Origin: Triatoma infestans
Lineage: Eukaryota > Arthropoda > Insecta > Hemiptera > Reduviidae
Direction of reading: 5' to 3'
Length of the DNA: 64,000 bases
Assembly: GCA_011037195.1 (NCBI GenBank)
Contig: JAAEAF010002620.1
Location: 1-64,000 of the forward strand
Position 1 is the first letter of the stretch. Every line of letters starts with the position of its first letter. Shown piece after piece: positions 1-11,095 of this stretch. The position numbers and the translations under genes were made by a program. The notes under the pieces are model-generated. The model did not search any database and was not told the origin of the DNA. It saw only the letters and a list, made by a program, of their open reading frames with translations.

Positions 1-162
1 TATGCTGTTCACATAAACACACACACATACACAGACCATTTGCTAAAAACCAACTTTCTGGACTCAGGGAACCTAAAAATGGATATTTCCGTTGAAAACT
101 CGACATAGAAAATTTGACACGATTACAATACTTCCTCTTCTTACTAGGAGTAAGAGAAAGTA
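1..162 (+). mobile_element. HINE (Helentron-like) copy, 3' part, cut by the window edge
   Basis: This is the 3' third of the dominant repeat. It has the microsatellite-like CA stretch, the GACTCAGG..ACCT block, the CACGATTACAATACTTCC block and the terminal hairpin ending in AGTAAGAGAAAGTA. The 5' part lies outside the window. It is non-coding. Confidence 0.8.
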
Positions 163-1046
163 AAAAAAAAGATAGGGTACACAAATTGCTTTGTGCTAGT
201 CAGTCGGCGGTCTTACACGGTTTAAATTAAGATATCTGGATGGTTGAGCGATGACCCCACAGAAAATGAAGCAGTCTATCATGGGAAAAAATCTCTTCTG
301 ATGTTTGACAACTTAACCGGCTAACACACATTTAATTACTCAATTGTTAACTTTGTAATTGCTCGCATTTTTATCTGTAAATTTTTAAATATGAAATAAA
401 ATAAATTAAATATTTTTCATTTTAAATTAACTCTTAACAGAAAGATTTTTCTGAAATAATTTGCAATATCATTAGTCATAATGAAACTATTTAAAACATA
501 ATATTATATTCATTAAAATGGATTAAAATTAAACAATAAAAAATAATATTTACTAAGTATATAAAAAACATTTTTATTTTTAAAAGAAAGCATTTTTACA
601 TTCAATAGAACAAAGCTTGCACAGCATAGTGAAAGTCTGGCTGTTTTGTTTTGTTTTAATTGAATTAAAATACTGTTTAACATACACAACAAATCGTCCA
701 GACGATGGAAAACCATTGTACATTTATTTACATTCGTTCAAACAGATGGCAGAACTATGTTGTCTGATATCATCAACTTCATCTACAAATATAACCACTT
801 ACAAACATTCTTTGTTTATAAATATATGTTTTTTTCTAATAGTAGTAGTTTTAATAATATGACAATTATTTCAATAAAGTCCAGGGGTCAATAAACTTAT
901 TTCTAGAGACTAAAATTTTTCTACATGGTTACTACCTAGCTGTAACTGGTTTACTGCTATATCTTTTAACGATTTTACCAATTTCCTAAATTGAATTTTC
1001 AACCTCGAAAAACACGTTACACAATATTCTTTTCTAAAAATGATTT
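163..1046. other. Non-coding AT-rich interval with a foldback relic
   Basis: No gene was recognised. Positions 240-300 match the right arm of the foldback family seen at 5449 and 50653 (GATGACC, AATGAAGCAG, CTATCA blocks). The remainder is AT-rich unique-looking sequence. The short open frames here have no recognisable protein character. Confidence 0.5.
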
Positions 1047-1869
1047 TTACTTCCTCTTACTTCTTAGTAAGAGGAAGTATTGTAATCGTGTCAAATTTTC
1101 GATATCGTGTTTTCCCCGGAAATATCCGTTTTGAGGTCCCCTGAGTCCAAAAAAGTGGTTTTTAGAAAATGGTCTGTGTGTGTGTGCGTGTCTTGAACAG
1201 CTTGGCTCAAAAATGAAAAATTGTAGAAAGTTCAAACTTTGATATTCCGTTTAGGTATCACCATGGGATCTGACAGTACGTTATCTATCAAAATTCTTCA
1301 ACCGGAAGTACCACTTTACTAGTTTTTTTTTTACTTTTTGTGATTTTCTCAAAAATGGCTCCAATGATTTTTTTTCTTTTTTAAACTTTGTATATCAACT
1401 ACACATACAAAGAGCTACAACTTTTATTTGAAACATTTCTCCGGAAAAATTCATTAAAGGGTACTTTTGAGGGAGGCGTGGGGTTCCGTCTTCCTCTAAA
1501 GTGCTATTTCAGTTTATTAGACAATTCTATCATCTAAAAAATGTTAATAAGAATTAAATATGTTGTTGAAATTCTGAGTTTTTTAAGAGCACTTTTATGG
1601 GAAGGGTGGGGTTATATTTTTCTTCAAAGTGCTATCATAGTTGATTATACAATTCTATCATCCAAAACAAAATTAATTAGAAATAAATAGATGGCCAAAA
1701 TTCAGAGTTTTAAAGAAAATTAGTAAACCGGAAGTGCGCTTTTATTGAACACTTTTTTCAGTTTTCGACGAATTTCATTAAATTTGGTACACAAACTATA
1801 AAATTTGTCAATTATTTAATAATTTGGAGAACTGGAGTAAGACTAAGTTGTGCGAGTGTTTCACACCAG
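1047..1869 (-). mobile_element. HINE (Helentron-like) copy, near full length
   Basis: Read on the minus strand, this copy starts with TGGTGTGAAACACTCG and ends with the hairpin and TACTTCCTC block. It contains a TG microsatellite around 1175-1190 and the conserved blocks for CCGGAAGT, TTTGAAACAT and the G-rich stretch. No coding capacity is visible. An internal segment (about 1435-1690) is partly duplicated, as in the long subfamily. Confidence 0.85.
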
Positions 1870-2519
1870 TTTTTTCTTTTCTAGCAAGGTTTTTTCTTTT
1901 CTTTTTAAAAAACCAATTTTAGCGTTCAGAAATGTTTTTTTATTATTTCTTACAATGTACTCAACATTTCGTTGTTTTTTTTACGCTAGAGTAATATTAT
2001 ATAATGAGATTGTACTGTAAAAATACAAAACTTAATTATACAATGGAATTTCAAGAAAATAATTTTTTTTTTTTTTAATAATGCTGAAATATTTAAACAC
2101 TTTTGACATTATATTTTTTATATATTATTGTCCAAAAAATAGTATTTTATATTATCAACCTGTTATAAGTCAGTATAGTATTAATATTAATTATTTTTAT
2201 TAGTTTGTTATAAATCTGATCATTGTTAATTGTTGAAATTATTACTTTTTGAAATTTCATGATATGATTAATTTTGTTTTCCTTTTTTAAGTACTTCATT
2301 ATAAACAAAAAATTACTCTTAAGAATGGCGTAAATAAACGCTGAAATGTTGGGTATATTGTAAGAAATAATAATAAAAAATTCTGAAGGCTAAAAAATTG
2401 GTTATTAAGAAGCTACCTAGCTAGAAAAAAATAAATTATACACAATACTTTCTTTCACAAGAAGTTAATTCAAGTCTAAAATAGACAAATTTTTTTTATG
2501 TTTGAAAATTTTCATTAAT
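1870..2519. other. AT-rich non-coding interval
   Basis: Very AT-rich sequence with poly-T runs and no recognisable gene or repeat boundary. Confidence 0.4.
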
Positions 2520-2757
2520 AAACCTATGACGAAACAGCCCGTGAAGGACCAGGGCTTATCAGGCTGGGATTTGTATTAAGGGGCGTGTGGTAAGACGCCG
2601 CAGTTCCCTCGCCGTTTAGTTCCGGGCCTTCGCTACCTAGTTGCGCTTCCCAATTTTTCTCACGATGCTGCGTCAACACTGGACTTTCCTTTCACAGGAA
2701 TTGAATCCCAATAATTCTCGCACCCAAGGCGAATGCGCTAGCCATTAGACCAACGCA
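2520..2757 (-). repeat. tRNA-derived SINE, family A
   Basis: On the minus strand the head reads GTTGGTCTAATGGCTAGCGC, an RNA polymerase III A-box-like sequence. It is followed about 35 bases later by a GGGATTCAATTCC B-box. The body has CTCACGATGCTG and CTCGCCGTTTAG blocks. A second copy lies at 18050-18272, which confirms a dispersed family. It is not an intact tRNA because the acceptor ends do not pair and the unit is over 220 bp. Confidence 0.75.
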
Positions 2758-3000
2758 TAAAGATGCAAATTTTCATATAGTTGCTATTAACAAAATCATA
2801 TAGCACGGATGGTAGGTACCTGAATTGTTTAGCTTAAGCACAGATGGCAGTTACTTGGAGTATAGTTACATTGTCGTGAAAACAAAACTTTAAAAAAAAA
2901 AAAAAAAAAAAAAATTAAAATGTTCTGACATAAATTTCTCAGAACCCAATTTTTTTTCAAGAAAAATGTTACAAATATAAGTGTTACGTTTTATATCAGA

Positions 3001-3145
3001 GATATTTTCCATGATAGCCTGCTTCTTTTTATGGTCATCCAACGGATTGTAAAACAAAACATTCTGATGATGGGTGAACGCTGACCATAAAAAAGCGCAG
3101 GCTATCTCTAATGCTTTCCAGCTGTGGCGAAACCAACCACAACAG
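3001..3145. mobile_element. Short foldback element (family FB1)
   Basis: The left arm (TTTTCCATGATAGCCTGCTTC..ATGGTCATC) and the right arm (..TGACCATAAAA..GCAGGCTATCTCTAATGCTTTCCAGCT) are inverted relative to each other around a CTGATGATGGG core. The same arms occur at 5449-5770, 43640-43800 and 50653-50890. Confidence 0.6.
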
Positions 3146-3344
3146 ATACGTTTATATGTTTTACACTTGCATTTTAAGTTTTTGGAAACTTAGTAGGTGG
3201 AACTCAAATTGTAGATTTTTCATATCATCCATTTACAATAAATTATATACGCACATAATAGTGTCGTTTTAACTGGCATGGCCTCAAAGAAATTCTGTTA
3301 TAAATAAATTATTCAGAGCAAAAAAACTAGCATTGCTCTTTATA

Positions 3345-3897
3345 TAATTTTTTTTTTTTTTATCTTTCTCTCTTTTTATTTATTTACAACGCGCTAGTGC
3401 GCACAAGCAAATCTGATGACATTGAACAAAGATGATGATAATAATAATAATGAAGGAAAAAAAAAAAAACGAGTGGAGGAGTTACCCAGTGGTAGCACTC
3501 CAAATCACTCACTGTCACTTATTGAAAGAAGATCTTCGAGGCCATTGACGTTTTAGATGACGAGAGGGATTGTCCAGGAGGGTTCGAGAGGAGAGATTTC
3601 TGGCTAAAGGGTTTTTACATGGTAGGACAGTTTTTTATGGATTTTTTTTTTTTATAAGAAGAGGAAGCAACATCGATCATCGGAATGGGATATTAAGATC
3701 GTTGTGGATTGTCAAGGTTCGAGAGACAAAGTAGGGAGCGTTAACAATGGCGCGCAGAATTTTTCGATTGAAGGGATTGTGGATTCGTTGAATATTGGAA
3801 CGCTTTGGAGAGCCCCACAAAGTTCTATTCCCGTATGTCCAGATTGGTTTTAAGATTGAGTTATATATTAGTCGTTTGTTTATAACGAAATGGATAA

Positions 3898-3900
<3 letters not shown>
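3345..3900 (-). pseudogene. Truncated jockey-like non-LTR retrotransposon (copy 1)
   Basis: A poly-T run at the left (3345-3362) is the poly-A tail on the minus strand. Around 3720-3870 the minus strand translates, with frame breaks, to the C-terminal part of a jockey-clade reverse transcriptase polyprotein, including the hallmark KPIWTYG motif followed by LWG. It is 5' truncated and abuts a second fragment of the same clade in the same orientation. Confidence 0.6.
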
Positions 3901-3936
<36 letters not shown>

Positions 3937-4590
3937 GCAATACAGTACCAACACAATATGTGTTTTGCCTGTAATGCTGTTGTCTGGTATGATAATGTAC
4001 TGACGTGTAGAACGTGTGCAGGTGTTCCCCATCCAATGATGGCCCTGTTGGAGTGATTTGTTTATGGAATGAATAAATGAAATGTGAAGTGAAATGAATG
4101 TATAGGTGTGAATGTAATTATGCTAGTTCATAATGTCGTTCAGTGAGGTCTGTCAGTCAGTATGAAGTTTGTCTACGGTGGATGTAACAAGTCCTGTGGC
4201 CATCTTTTCTTGTGGCGTTTTAATCTTCTTCCTGGAACTAGAGTTGTTTGTAAATTGTTGATGAGAAGATTTGTATGACTGTTCAGTTTGACATGATACT
4301 TAGTGTACAGTCGATGTGCTGCTTGTTGTACTGTTTCAGTGTTTGTGTCTTTATGAATTGTTTCATTTGTAACATAGAAAAGAGATGAAAGTATAGTCCG
4401 CAGTGTGCGAGATTGGAATGTCTGAATTTTTTCCAAATGTGTCTGTTTAGCCGCTCCCCAAAGCTGAAGTCCGTATGTCCAAATTGGTTTCAATAGAGTC
4501 TTGTAAATTAGGAGTTTGTTGTTTATGTTTAATGTGGATTTTGTCTTTAGTAATCTATATAACTGTTTGAAACGTAAATTAAGTTCTACT
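3901..4590 (-). pseudogene. Truncated jockey-like non-LTR retrotransposon (copy 2)
   Basis: A poly-T run at 3899-3923 marks the tail of the minus-strand element. An open frame at 4173-4493 (-) gives 106 residues starting MKPIWTYGLQLWGAAK, then QTFQSRTLRTI and FYVTNETIH. This is the C-terminal region found after the reverse transcriptase domain in jockey-clade polyproteins. The rest of pol is missing, so this is a dead 5'-truncated copy. Confidence 0.8.
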
Positions 4591-5240
4591 TCACTATAAT
4601 ATAATTTAAAATATTAATATTGTAACAGGTGTTTCAAATTTTATTAATAAATACTTTTATTTATAAATTCTCATATTTCTATTTGTGTATATTGACTTGA
4701 AATTTTAGGAGGAAGTTGTAAGGTTTAATTAAAATTATAGTTCATAACAGCCACTCTCTCTCTCTCTCTCTCTACCTATTGTAATAATTGTTTATATATG
4801 GTGATGTCCTTGAGATAGCAGCAATGAACGCGGTCGTTTCATTCATTTCCCAAGATAATAACTGACAATGTGTTTAAAAGGAGGCTTGCTCAAGCATCTT
4901 ACCTTTTAGTTATCTGAACTGTTGTTACATATTACGACGTTCTTTTGCGATTTTTAACTTATTTAAATATGTTTCTGTAAAAAAAAAAATAAGATGAAAA
5001 TATTCATAAATTTAATCGCAATTAATTTAAAACGGTAATTAAAAAACTTGGCTAGTCTATAAAAAAAAAAAATCATTAAAATTATAAAGTACTTGCTGTT
5101 AGAATTTTCGGTTAAAAATATAAATATAATATCAAGGTGATTAAGAATGTTTGCTGAAGACAAATAGTAATTAATATAAATATATAAAAAGACATTTGCC
5201 GGTATTTACGGAAAAATATCTTGAAAAGTCCAATACGCTA
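4591..5240. other. AT-rich non-coding interval
   Basis: Contains a (CT)n microsatellite at about 4752-4773 and A-rich runs. No gene is recognised. Confidence 0.4.
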
Positions 5241-5448
5241 ACCCTAACTTAATAAAATGATTGCTGAGCAAAGCATAACTTCTCCCTTCCACAAAATTTC
5301 TTTAAATGAACATTCAGGGGGGGAAAAAAAAGTTTCAAACGTTTCCAACTTTTCAAAATTACCTACTCCAAATTTAATGAAATTCATTGGTGTGTGTGTG
5401 TGTTTTTATGGAGAAAATCGTAAAAAAAACTGAAACACTTTATCCGAG

Positions 5449-5770
5449 ACATTTTCCATGATAGCCTGCTTTATTTTGTGGTCATCGACCAGTTTCGGGC
5501 GTTCGCCTATCTTCAGGATGCTGTTTTACAGACAGTGTGACAACATAGACTTGCACAGAGTAAACTTAGTTTACACACTCGTTGGAGAGTTTTTTGAGAA
5601 AATCGAATTTCCGTTGACTTGATTTTGTTTGAAAACCTTATTCTCAGATGTCTGAAAAACGCATCGTGAAGATGGGCGAACGCCCGAAACCGGTCGATGA
5701 CTACACAAAATGAAGCAGGCTATCACGGAAAATGTCTGTGATGCTTTCTAGCTCTGCGGTACCAACCACC
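5449..5770. mobile_element. Foldback element (family FB1)
   Basis: The left arm starts GAGACATTTTCCATGATAGC and contains TCATCGACCAGTTTCGGGCG. The right arm carries the reverse complement (CGCCCGAAACCGGTCGATGA..GCAGGCTATCACGGAAAATG, ending AGCTCTGCGG..CCAACCACC). Each arm has a CTGAAGA/hairpin/CGAAAC motif. It sits inside HINE-derived sequence. Confidence 0.65.
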
Positions 5771-5861
5771 ACCACAACAACAACTATGAAACAACTTAAA
5801 TTTCTCATTTTTCTTTTAAATCGGGGATTTTTAGCAATCTATTGAATTCTAATTAATATTA

Positions 5862-6222
5862 TGTAGGGGTTTTAGTTAAGCAGTGAATCCCCACCACTCA
5901 TCCACTCTAGCGGAGAGAAACAGCCCCTCTCGCACAGAGAGGAGAGGTTCGGCCAGTGGATATATATATGAGAGAGAGACAGTCAAGGAGGATTCTGTTC
6001 AATTCAGTCTTACACGTCAGACATCATTCTGTTGATTCACACTCCGTACATATCATTTTAGCCACGTCAGTCTGTCAGTTCAGTTCAGTTCTAAATTCTA
6101 AAGTGTAAAGTCCCTGGCAGTCAGTTATATATATTGTCATATCAATTATATATCTTAAACCAAATCTTAAGGTGTTTATCTTTCATCATCAACAACCAAC
6201 ATCTCCTCAGAACACCCTCACA
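5862..6222. mobile_element. Solo LTR, 361 bp, with ATTA target duplication
   Basis: Begins TGTAGGGGTTTTAG and ends CACCCTCACA, the TG..CA ends of a retroviral-type LTR. It is flanked by ATTA at 5858-5861 and 6223-6226. Removing it rejoins a normal HINE sequence (AATATTA + TTTAGAAGATA). A short TATA-like stretch is present at about 5960-5968. No internal retroelement sequence adjoins it, so it is a solo LTR. Confidence 0.75.
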
Positions 6223-6526
6223 ATTATTTAGAAGATAAGAATTTTTTGTAATAAACTGAAATAGCACTTGAAAGGAAAAAAAACATGACCCCATTCGTCC
6301 TCCAAAAGTGCCTTTAAATGAATTTTTTCCCCCGGAGAAATGTTTCAAATAAAAGTCGAATTATATGTCTAAAGAAAATCGTTGGAGACTTTTTTGAGAA
6401 AATCTAATTTCGGTTGACTTGATTTTGTTTGAAAACCTTATGCTCAGGTGTCCTAAAACTACATATATATACTAAACATATAACTGAACTAAATATATAT
6501 ATATTTATATATTTTTATTTTAATTT

Positions 6527-6715
6527 AAGGCGCTTAAACATCTATTTTCAACAGCGCATTAGATTTTCCCTCGCTACAGACAACACTGTCCATCACCGAG
6601 AACAGTGAACTGTAGAGGCTCCTAGGAAGAAAAAATCTAAGGGTAGCACTGGACTCGAACCTGGGACCACCGCGTGGGAGTCCAACGCGCTAACCACTTA
6701 GCTAATTCCTCCCCT
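6527..6715 (-). repeat. tRNA-derived SINE, family B
   Basis: On the minus strand it starts AGGGGAGGAATTAGCTAAGT (A-box region), then GGTCCCAGGTTCGAGTCCAG (B-box), then the body block CTTCCTAGGAGCCTCTACAG and TGATGGACAGTGTTGTCTGT. It matches the copies at 18935-19182 and 39986-40172. Confidence 0.8.
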
Positions 6716-6890
6716 AAACTAAATATATAAAGTCTGAACTTTCGGCAATTTTCGCTTTTTGAGTTATACTGACCATACCACATACACACACATACACAGA
6801 GACTAATTTTTGAAAACCACCTTTTCGGACTCAAGGGACCTCAAAAATTGTATTTCCCTTGAAAAAACACAATATAAAAAATTTTATATG
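6716..6890 (+). mobile_element. HINE 3' fragment
   Basis: Contains the CTTTTTGAGTTATACTGACC, CA-microsatellite, GGACTCAAGGGACCTCAAAA and ATTTCCCTTGAAAA blocks of the dominant repeat. It lacks the terminal hairpin and the 5' half. It immediately follows the SINE at 6527-6715, which probably split it. Confidence 0.65.
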
Positions 6891-7028
6891 GTCGCCGTAC
6901 TTTCCTTCTCCCACCAGCAAAAGAAACATTCACACGTTTTTACTCCAAATTTTATAAATTATTATTGGCCAATTTGGCTACTTGGAATTATTGTGGAATG
7001 AAGATTAAAAAAAAAGTAAAAAATAAAA

Positions 7029-7750
7029 TCTGGTGTGAAACACTCACACAACTTTCTCTTACTCCAGTTCTCCAAACTATAATTGACAAATTTTATACTT
7101 TGTGTACCAAATTTAATGATATTCGTCGAAAACTGAAAAAAACTGTTCAGTAAAAGCGCACTTCCGGTTTACTAATTTTCTTGAAACTCGGAATTTTGGC
7201 CATCAATTTATTTCTAATTAATTTTGTTTGGATGATAGAATTGTATAATCAACTGTGATAGTACTTTAGAGAAAAATATAACCCCACCCCTTCCCCTAAA
7301 AGTGCCCTTAAATAAATTTTCCCAGAGAAATGTTTCAAATAAAAGTTGTGTAAATCTTTGCATGTTTAGTTTATATACCAAGTTTCAAGAAAATCTTCGG
7401 AGCCATTTTTGAGAAAATCGCAAAAAAGTAAAAAATCCAACTAGTAAAGTCGTACTTCCGGTTGAGGAATTTTGACAGATAACGTACAGTCAGATCCCAT
7501 GGTGACCTTTAAGCGGAATATCAAGTTTCAACTTTCTACGATTTTTCTTTTTTGAGCTATGCTGTTCACATACATACATACACACACAGACACACACACA
7601 CACACAGAGACACACACACACACAGACCATTTGCTAAAAACCACTTTTTTGGACTCAGGGGACCTCAAAACGGATATTTCCGGTGAAAACTCGATATCGA
7701 AAATTTGACACGATTACAATACTTCCTCTTACTAGGAGTAAGAGAAAGTA
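7029..7750 (+). mobile_element. HINE (Helentron-like) copy, full length, short subfamily
   Basis: Complete 722-bp copy. Its start is TCTGGTGTGAAACACTCACA, followed by ACTTTCTCTTACTCCAG (5' subterminal inverted repeat). It has a (CA)n tract at about 7570-7624 and ends CCTCTTACTAGGAGTAAGAG + AAAGTA. It is preceded by AAAA and followed by AT-rich DNA. It has no reading frame of its own. It can serve as the reference copy for the family. Confidence 0.9.
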
Positions 7751-9662
7751 ATAATAAAAATAAATAAATAATATGATTGTGTATGTTTATATATTAATAA
7801 TTGTATTTATTTATTTATAATTTGAAGTATATAATATTATTAGCTTGTGTAGATATGTAAAATGTGCCTAGTATAAAGGCTTGTATTAGAATTATCAATC
7901 ATATAGACTTCGCCTCTTTCTAAGACTGAAACGCAATAAAACTAAAAACAAAAACTATATGGGACTATATTGTATAGTGAAGTAAAATTTTGAAAATGTA
8001 GAAATAATAGATGGAGTGAGTTTAGAAAGGAATCTGCTGAAAGAGACTGTTTTGTAATGGACAATGAATAATTTATAGATGAAGATGATCAAATATATTG
8101 AGTTGGAGCAACATATAGCATATTAATCAGTCTATCCATCTGAATGGACACATGATTATTTAATGCGTCACAATGATTATCATGATAAATAAGTAACATT
8201 CATGCTTAAATTAAATAGCTGTATGCATAACATAATAATAATAATAATAAGAAGTTATCTATAAAACTCAACTATTCACGGGTCCATTGATAGCCAAAAT
8301 GATTTTTCATTCCTAAGTGGAGACTCTCAGTCCTAGATTAGATAGATTAGCTCTTCATACGCCTGAAGAAAAACAGAAAAACAACTAAAAAAAAAAGCTA
8401 ATGAAACAAGAGAAGTAGATAGAAGACTGGGATTATAAAGTAGACGGGCTTGTAATGGGATTATAAAGTGTAGTCTTGTAAGTGTAGTTAATGACGACAA
8501 ATGGTCTTAGCTGGGCAGATTCATCTGTCCGAGAGCAGGGGAATCCCGAAATCAAATATATGTTCCGACACTCTGTCGGGCATTCACAAAAACACACCCA
8601 CCATACACACACACAAAATCTGGGAATATTTACCAACGTTCAATTACCTTTAACATTATAAGATTATGGGAGCACCGACCTTTTGGATTTTTAAGACACA
8701 TCAGCAACCTGAAGAAAGTGACTACCTCTATCCACCTCTGATAAGGTCCAATAAAATTTTTAGATGACAATAATTGTTAACACAATATTATCCCTTAGCA
8801 TGAGCTAAAATCCATTTTGCCTGAAAAATGATACAAATAAAAGATTAGTTTATTGGTATAGTGATGCTATCATCAGCAAACAAAAACGTCTTATATTCGA
8901 ATCCTTACAAATTCATATTTTACTCGAACTCGATCACTTTTAAAAAAGACAAAACTCAAGGGTGTCTTTATCTTTTGTTTTTCCTTTCTCTTAATAATAT
9001 CAATGTCATTACATTTAATTAACTGTCACTCCTGTGTTAAAATTTCTTGTTTTTTAATATCTTATATTCAATTAGTTCTGTTAATATTTCTGTAATATTT
9101 TTTTTTTTGTTTCTTTTTTTTCTTTTATTTGTTATAAATCTATACACTTTTTCTTCATTATAATATGTTATAATAATGTAGCATTTGAGTATAATAAATT
9201 TTGCTGAGCTCCTGAAGAAGAATTCTAGAGCAAGAAAGAATTCTTTTTTCTTTAAAAAACTTCTGGGGCCATTGCAATATAAACATCTCATTATAATTTG
9301 AAAGCATGACGATTTGAAAACCAATAAAAAAATTGAAAATAAAAATTCTTTTATCAAAGAGGCTCTACTATTTAATGATTTTATTCTCTGGAATTTCATT
9401 TAGGCATTTAGTAGTATTTAAAATGTCTCGGCTGGCTGAGAATGATACAAATGGAAGATAGAGGAATTTATTGTAATGAATTAAATTTAGAGTATGTATG
9501 AAGTTATTCGTGTACATTTCCCATCGTAATGAAAATGCACCATCTACTTCTGTACTGTGGGTTATCCCAGCCTAACAGCCGTACGTGCTGTACACCCAAA
9601 AAAATTCACATCAGATCTACAGAAAGAGACAAACTCGAGCACATCACCAAAAACATACATTT
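7751..9662. other. Intergenic, no gene recognised
   Basis: AT-rich sequence with a (CA)n-containing stretch at about 8596-8616 and an ATAATA microsatellite at 8230-8250. The blocks at 8500-8640 and 9528-9600 weakly share a CCCAG..AATAG-type motif with 35570 and 62850. The open frames (for example 9037-9399 minus) are low-complexity and have no recognisable protein features. Confidence 0.4.
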
Positions 9663-9815
9663 TTACTTTCTCTTACTCCTAGTAAGAGGAAGTATTGTAA
9701 TCGTGTCAAATTTACGATATCGAATTTTCACCGGAAATATCGAGTTCATCCATTCGAGTTTGCATTGCGTTTTGAGGTCCCTTGAGTCCAAAAAAGTGGT
9801 ATTTAGCAAATGGTC

Positions 9816-9848
<33 letters not shown>

Positions 9849-10393
9849 ATGAACAGCATAGCTCAAAAACAAAAAACCCGTTGAAAGTTAAAACTTGATA
9901 TTCCGTTTAAGTATCACCATAGGATCTAACGGTACATTATCTGTCCAAATTCCTCAACCGGAAGTACCACTTTACTAAATGATTTTTTTCACTATTTCGC
10001 AATTTTCTCAAAAATGGCTCCAACGATTTTCTTGAAACTTCATGTGTAAATTAAACATACAAAGATCTACAACTCTTATTTAAAACATTTCTCTGGGAAA
10101 ATTTATTTTTAAGGACACTTTTAGGGGAGAGGTGGTGGTTACGTTTTTGTCTAAAATGCTACCACAGTTGATTATACAATTCTATCATCTAAAGAAAATT
10201 AATTATAAATAAATAGATGACCGAATTTCCAAGTTTCAAGGAAATTAGTAAACCGGAAGTGCGCTTTTACTGGACAATTTTTTTCAGATTTTCGACGAAT
10301 TCCAATTTCATTTGTTACACAAACTATAAAATTTGTCAATTATAATTTTGAGAACAGGAGTAAGAGAAAGTTGTGTGAGTGTTTCACACCAGA
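9663..10393 (-). mobile_element. HINE (Helentron-like) copy, full length, short subfamily
   Basis: Minus-oriented complete copy. Its left end is TTACTTTCTCTTACTCCTAG (hairpin end) and its right end is TGTGTGAGTGTTTCACACCAGA. It has a (TG)n(TATG)n tract at 9814-9850. The apparent open frames across it are accidental. Confidence 0.9.
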
Positions 10394-11095
10394 TTTTTTT
10401 TTATTTTTATAGATGGTTTGTTTAGAATGTTCATGGGGCCCTTGTCGGCAATATAAAAAAGACTTTACAGAAGATTTGTTACTTAGTTCAAATTCTAAAT
10501 ATTAATAGTACATAGCTTATTCTAAATATAAGTAGCAATAAAATTATTTTTCATTAGTATAGGAAAATAACCTTGACTAAAAGGACTGCTTGAAAATTAA
10601 TTGGAAACACTTAATTAAAAGAGAATAAAAAAAAAAAAAAATACATATCATCCTGAAGCAATTATGTAATACTTTAATTAGCTGTGATCGATCACCTGCA
10701 TGTCAATTCTTGAGTCAATGAAGGACTCAGTGAATACTTAAAAGTAGACATTTTTATTGTGATGTAATAAATAATAATCAAATAAATAAAAAAAGTCATT
10801 TGTCATTTTTCACATCTCAGGGGAAACAGTAGCGTTATGTTTTCCTTTAAAGTAACCACTTCAGTATAAAATATATATTTTTTACCACCAACATAATATT
10901 AATACATATTTAGAGGCATTGATGGAATTCCAAATTTCAAGAAAATCGGTTAACCCAGAAGTGTGATTTTTACAGAATAGGTTTTTTAGAATTTTCTCGA
11001 AAACGGTAACCACGATTTTCTTCAAACTTGGAAAGTTTGCTGGATAGATTGAAACGTATCACTTTTATTTGAAACATTTTTTGAAAAAAAAAAAA
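10394..11095. other. AT-rich interval with an old HINE fragment
   Basis: Positions about 10920-11090 carry diverged minus-strand HINE blocks (AAATTTCAAGAAAATCGGTT, AAGTGTGATTTTTACAG, GATTTTCTTCAAACTTG, CTTTTATTTGAAACATTTTTT). The rest shows no feature. Confidence 0.5.

Larger units (their letters stand above)
5241..6440 (+). mobile_element. Mosaic: old HINE copy broken by a foldback element and a solo LTR
   Basis: HINE blocks (CCACAAAATTTCTTTAAATG, ATTTAATGAAATTC, GAGAAAATCGTAAAA, then AAGATAAGAATT..AATAAACTGAAATAGCACTT and GAGAAATGTTTCAAATAAAAG) lie on both sides of the FB1 foldback at 5449-5770 and the LTR at 5862-6222. The conserved order shows that the host element was there first. Some segments are duplicated (the block at about 5582-5655 resembles 6380-6450). 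Confidence 0.55.

Noticed and set aside
4752..4773. Simple (CT)n, (CA)n, (ATT)n and (TAA)n microsatellites across the window
   Set aside because: They are ordinary simple repeats. The CA/TG ones mostly belong to the HINE microsatellite region and carry no separate signal.
9037..9399. 120-codon open frame on the minus strand
   Set aside because: Composition is dominated by Phe, Lys, Ile and Asn from poly-T/A stretches, with no domain or homologous pattern. It is most likely chance.
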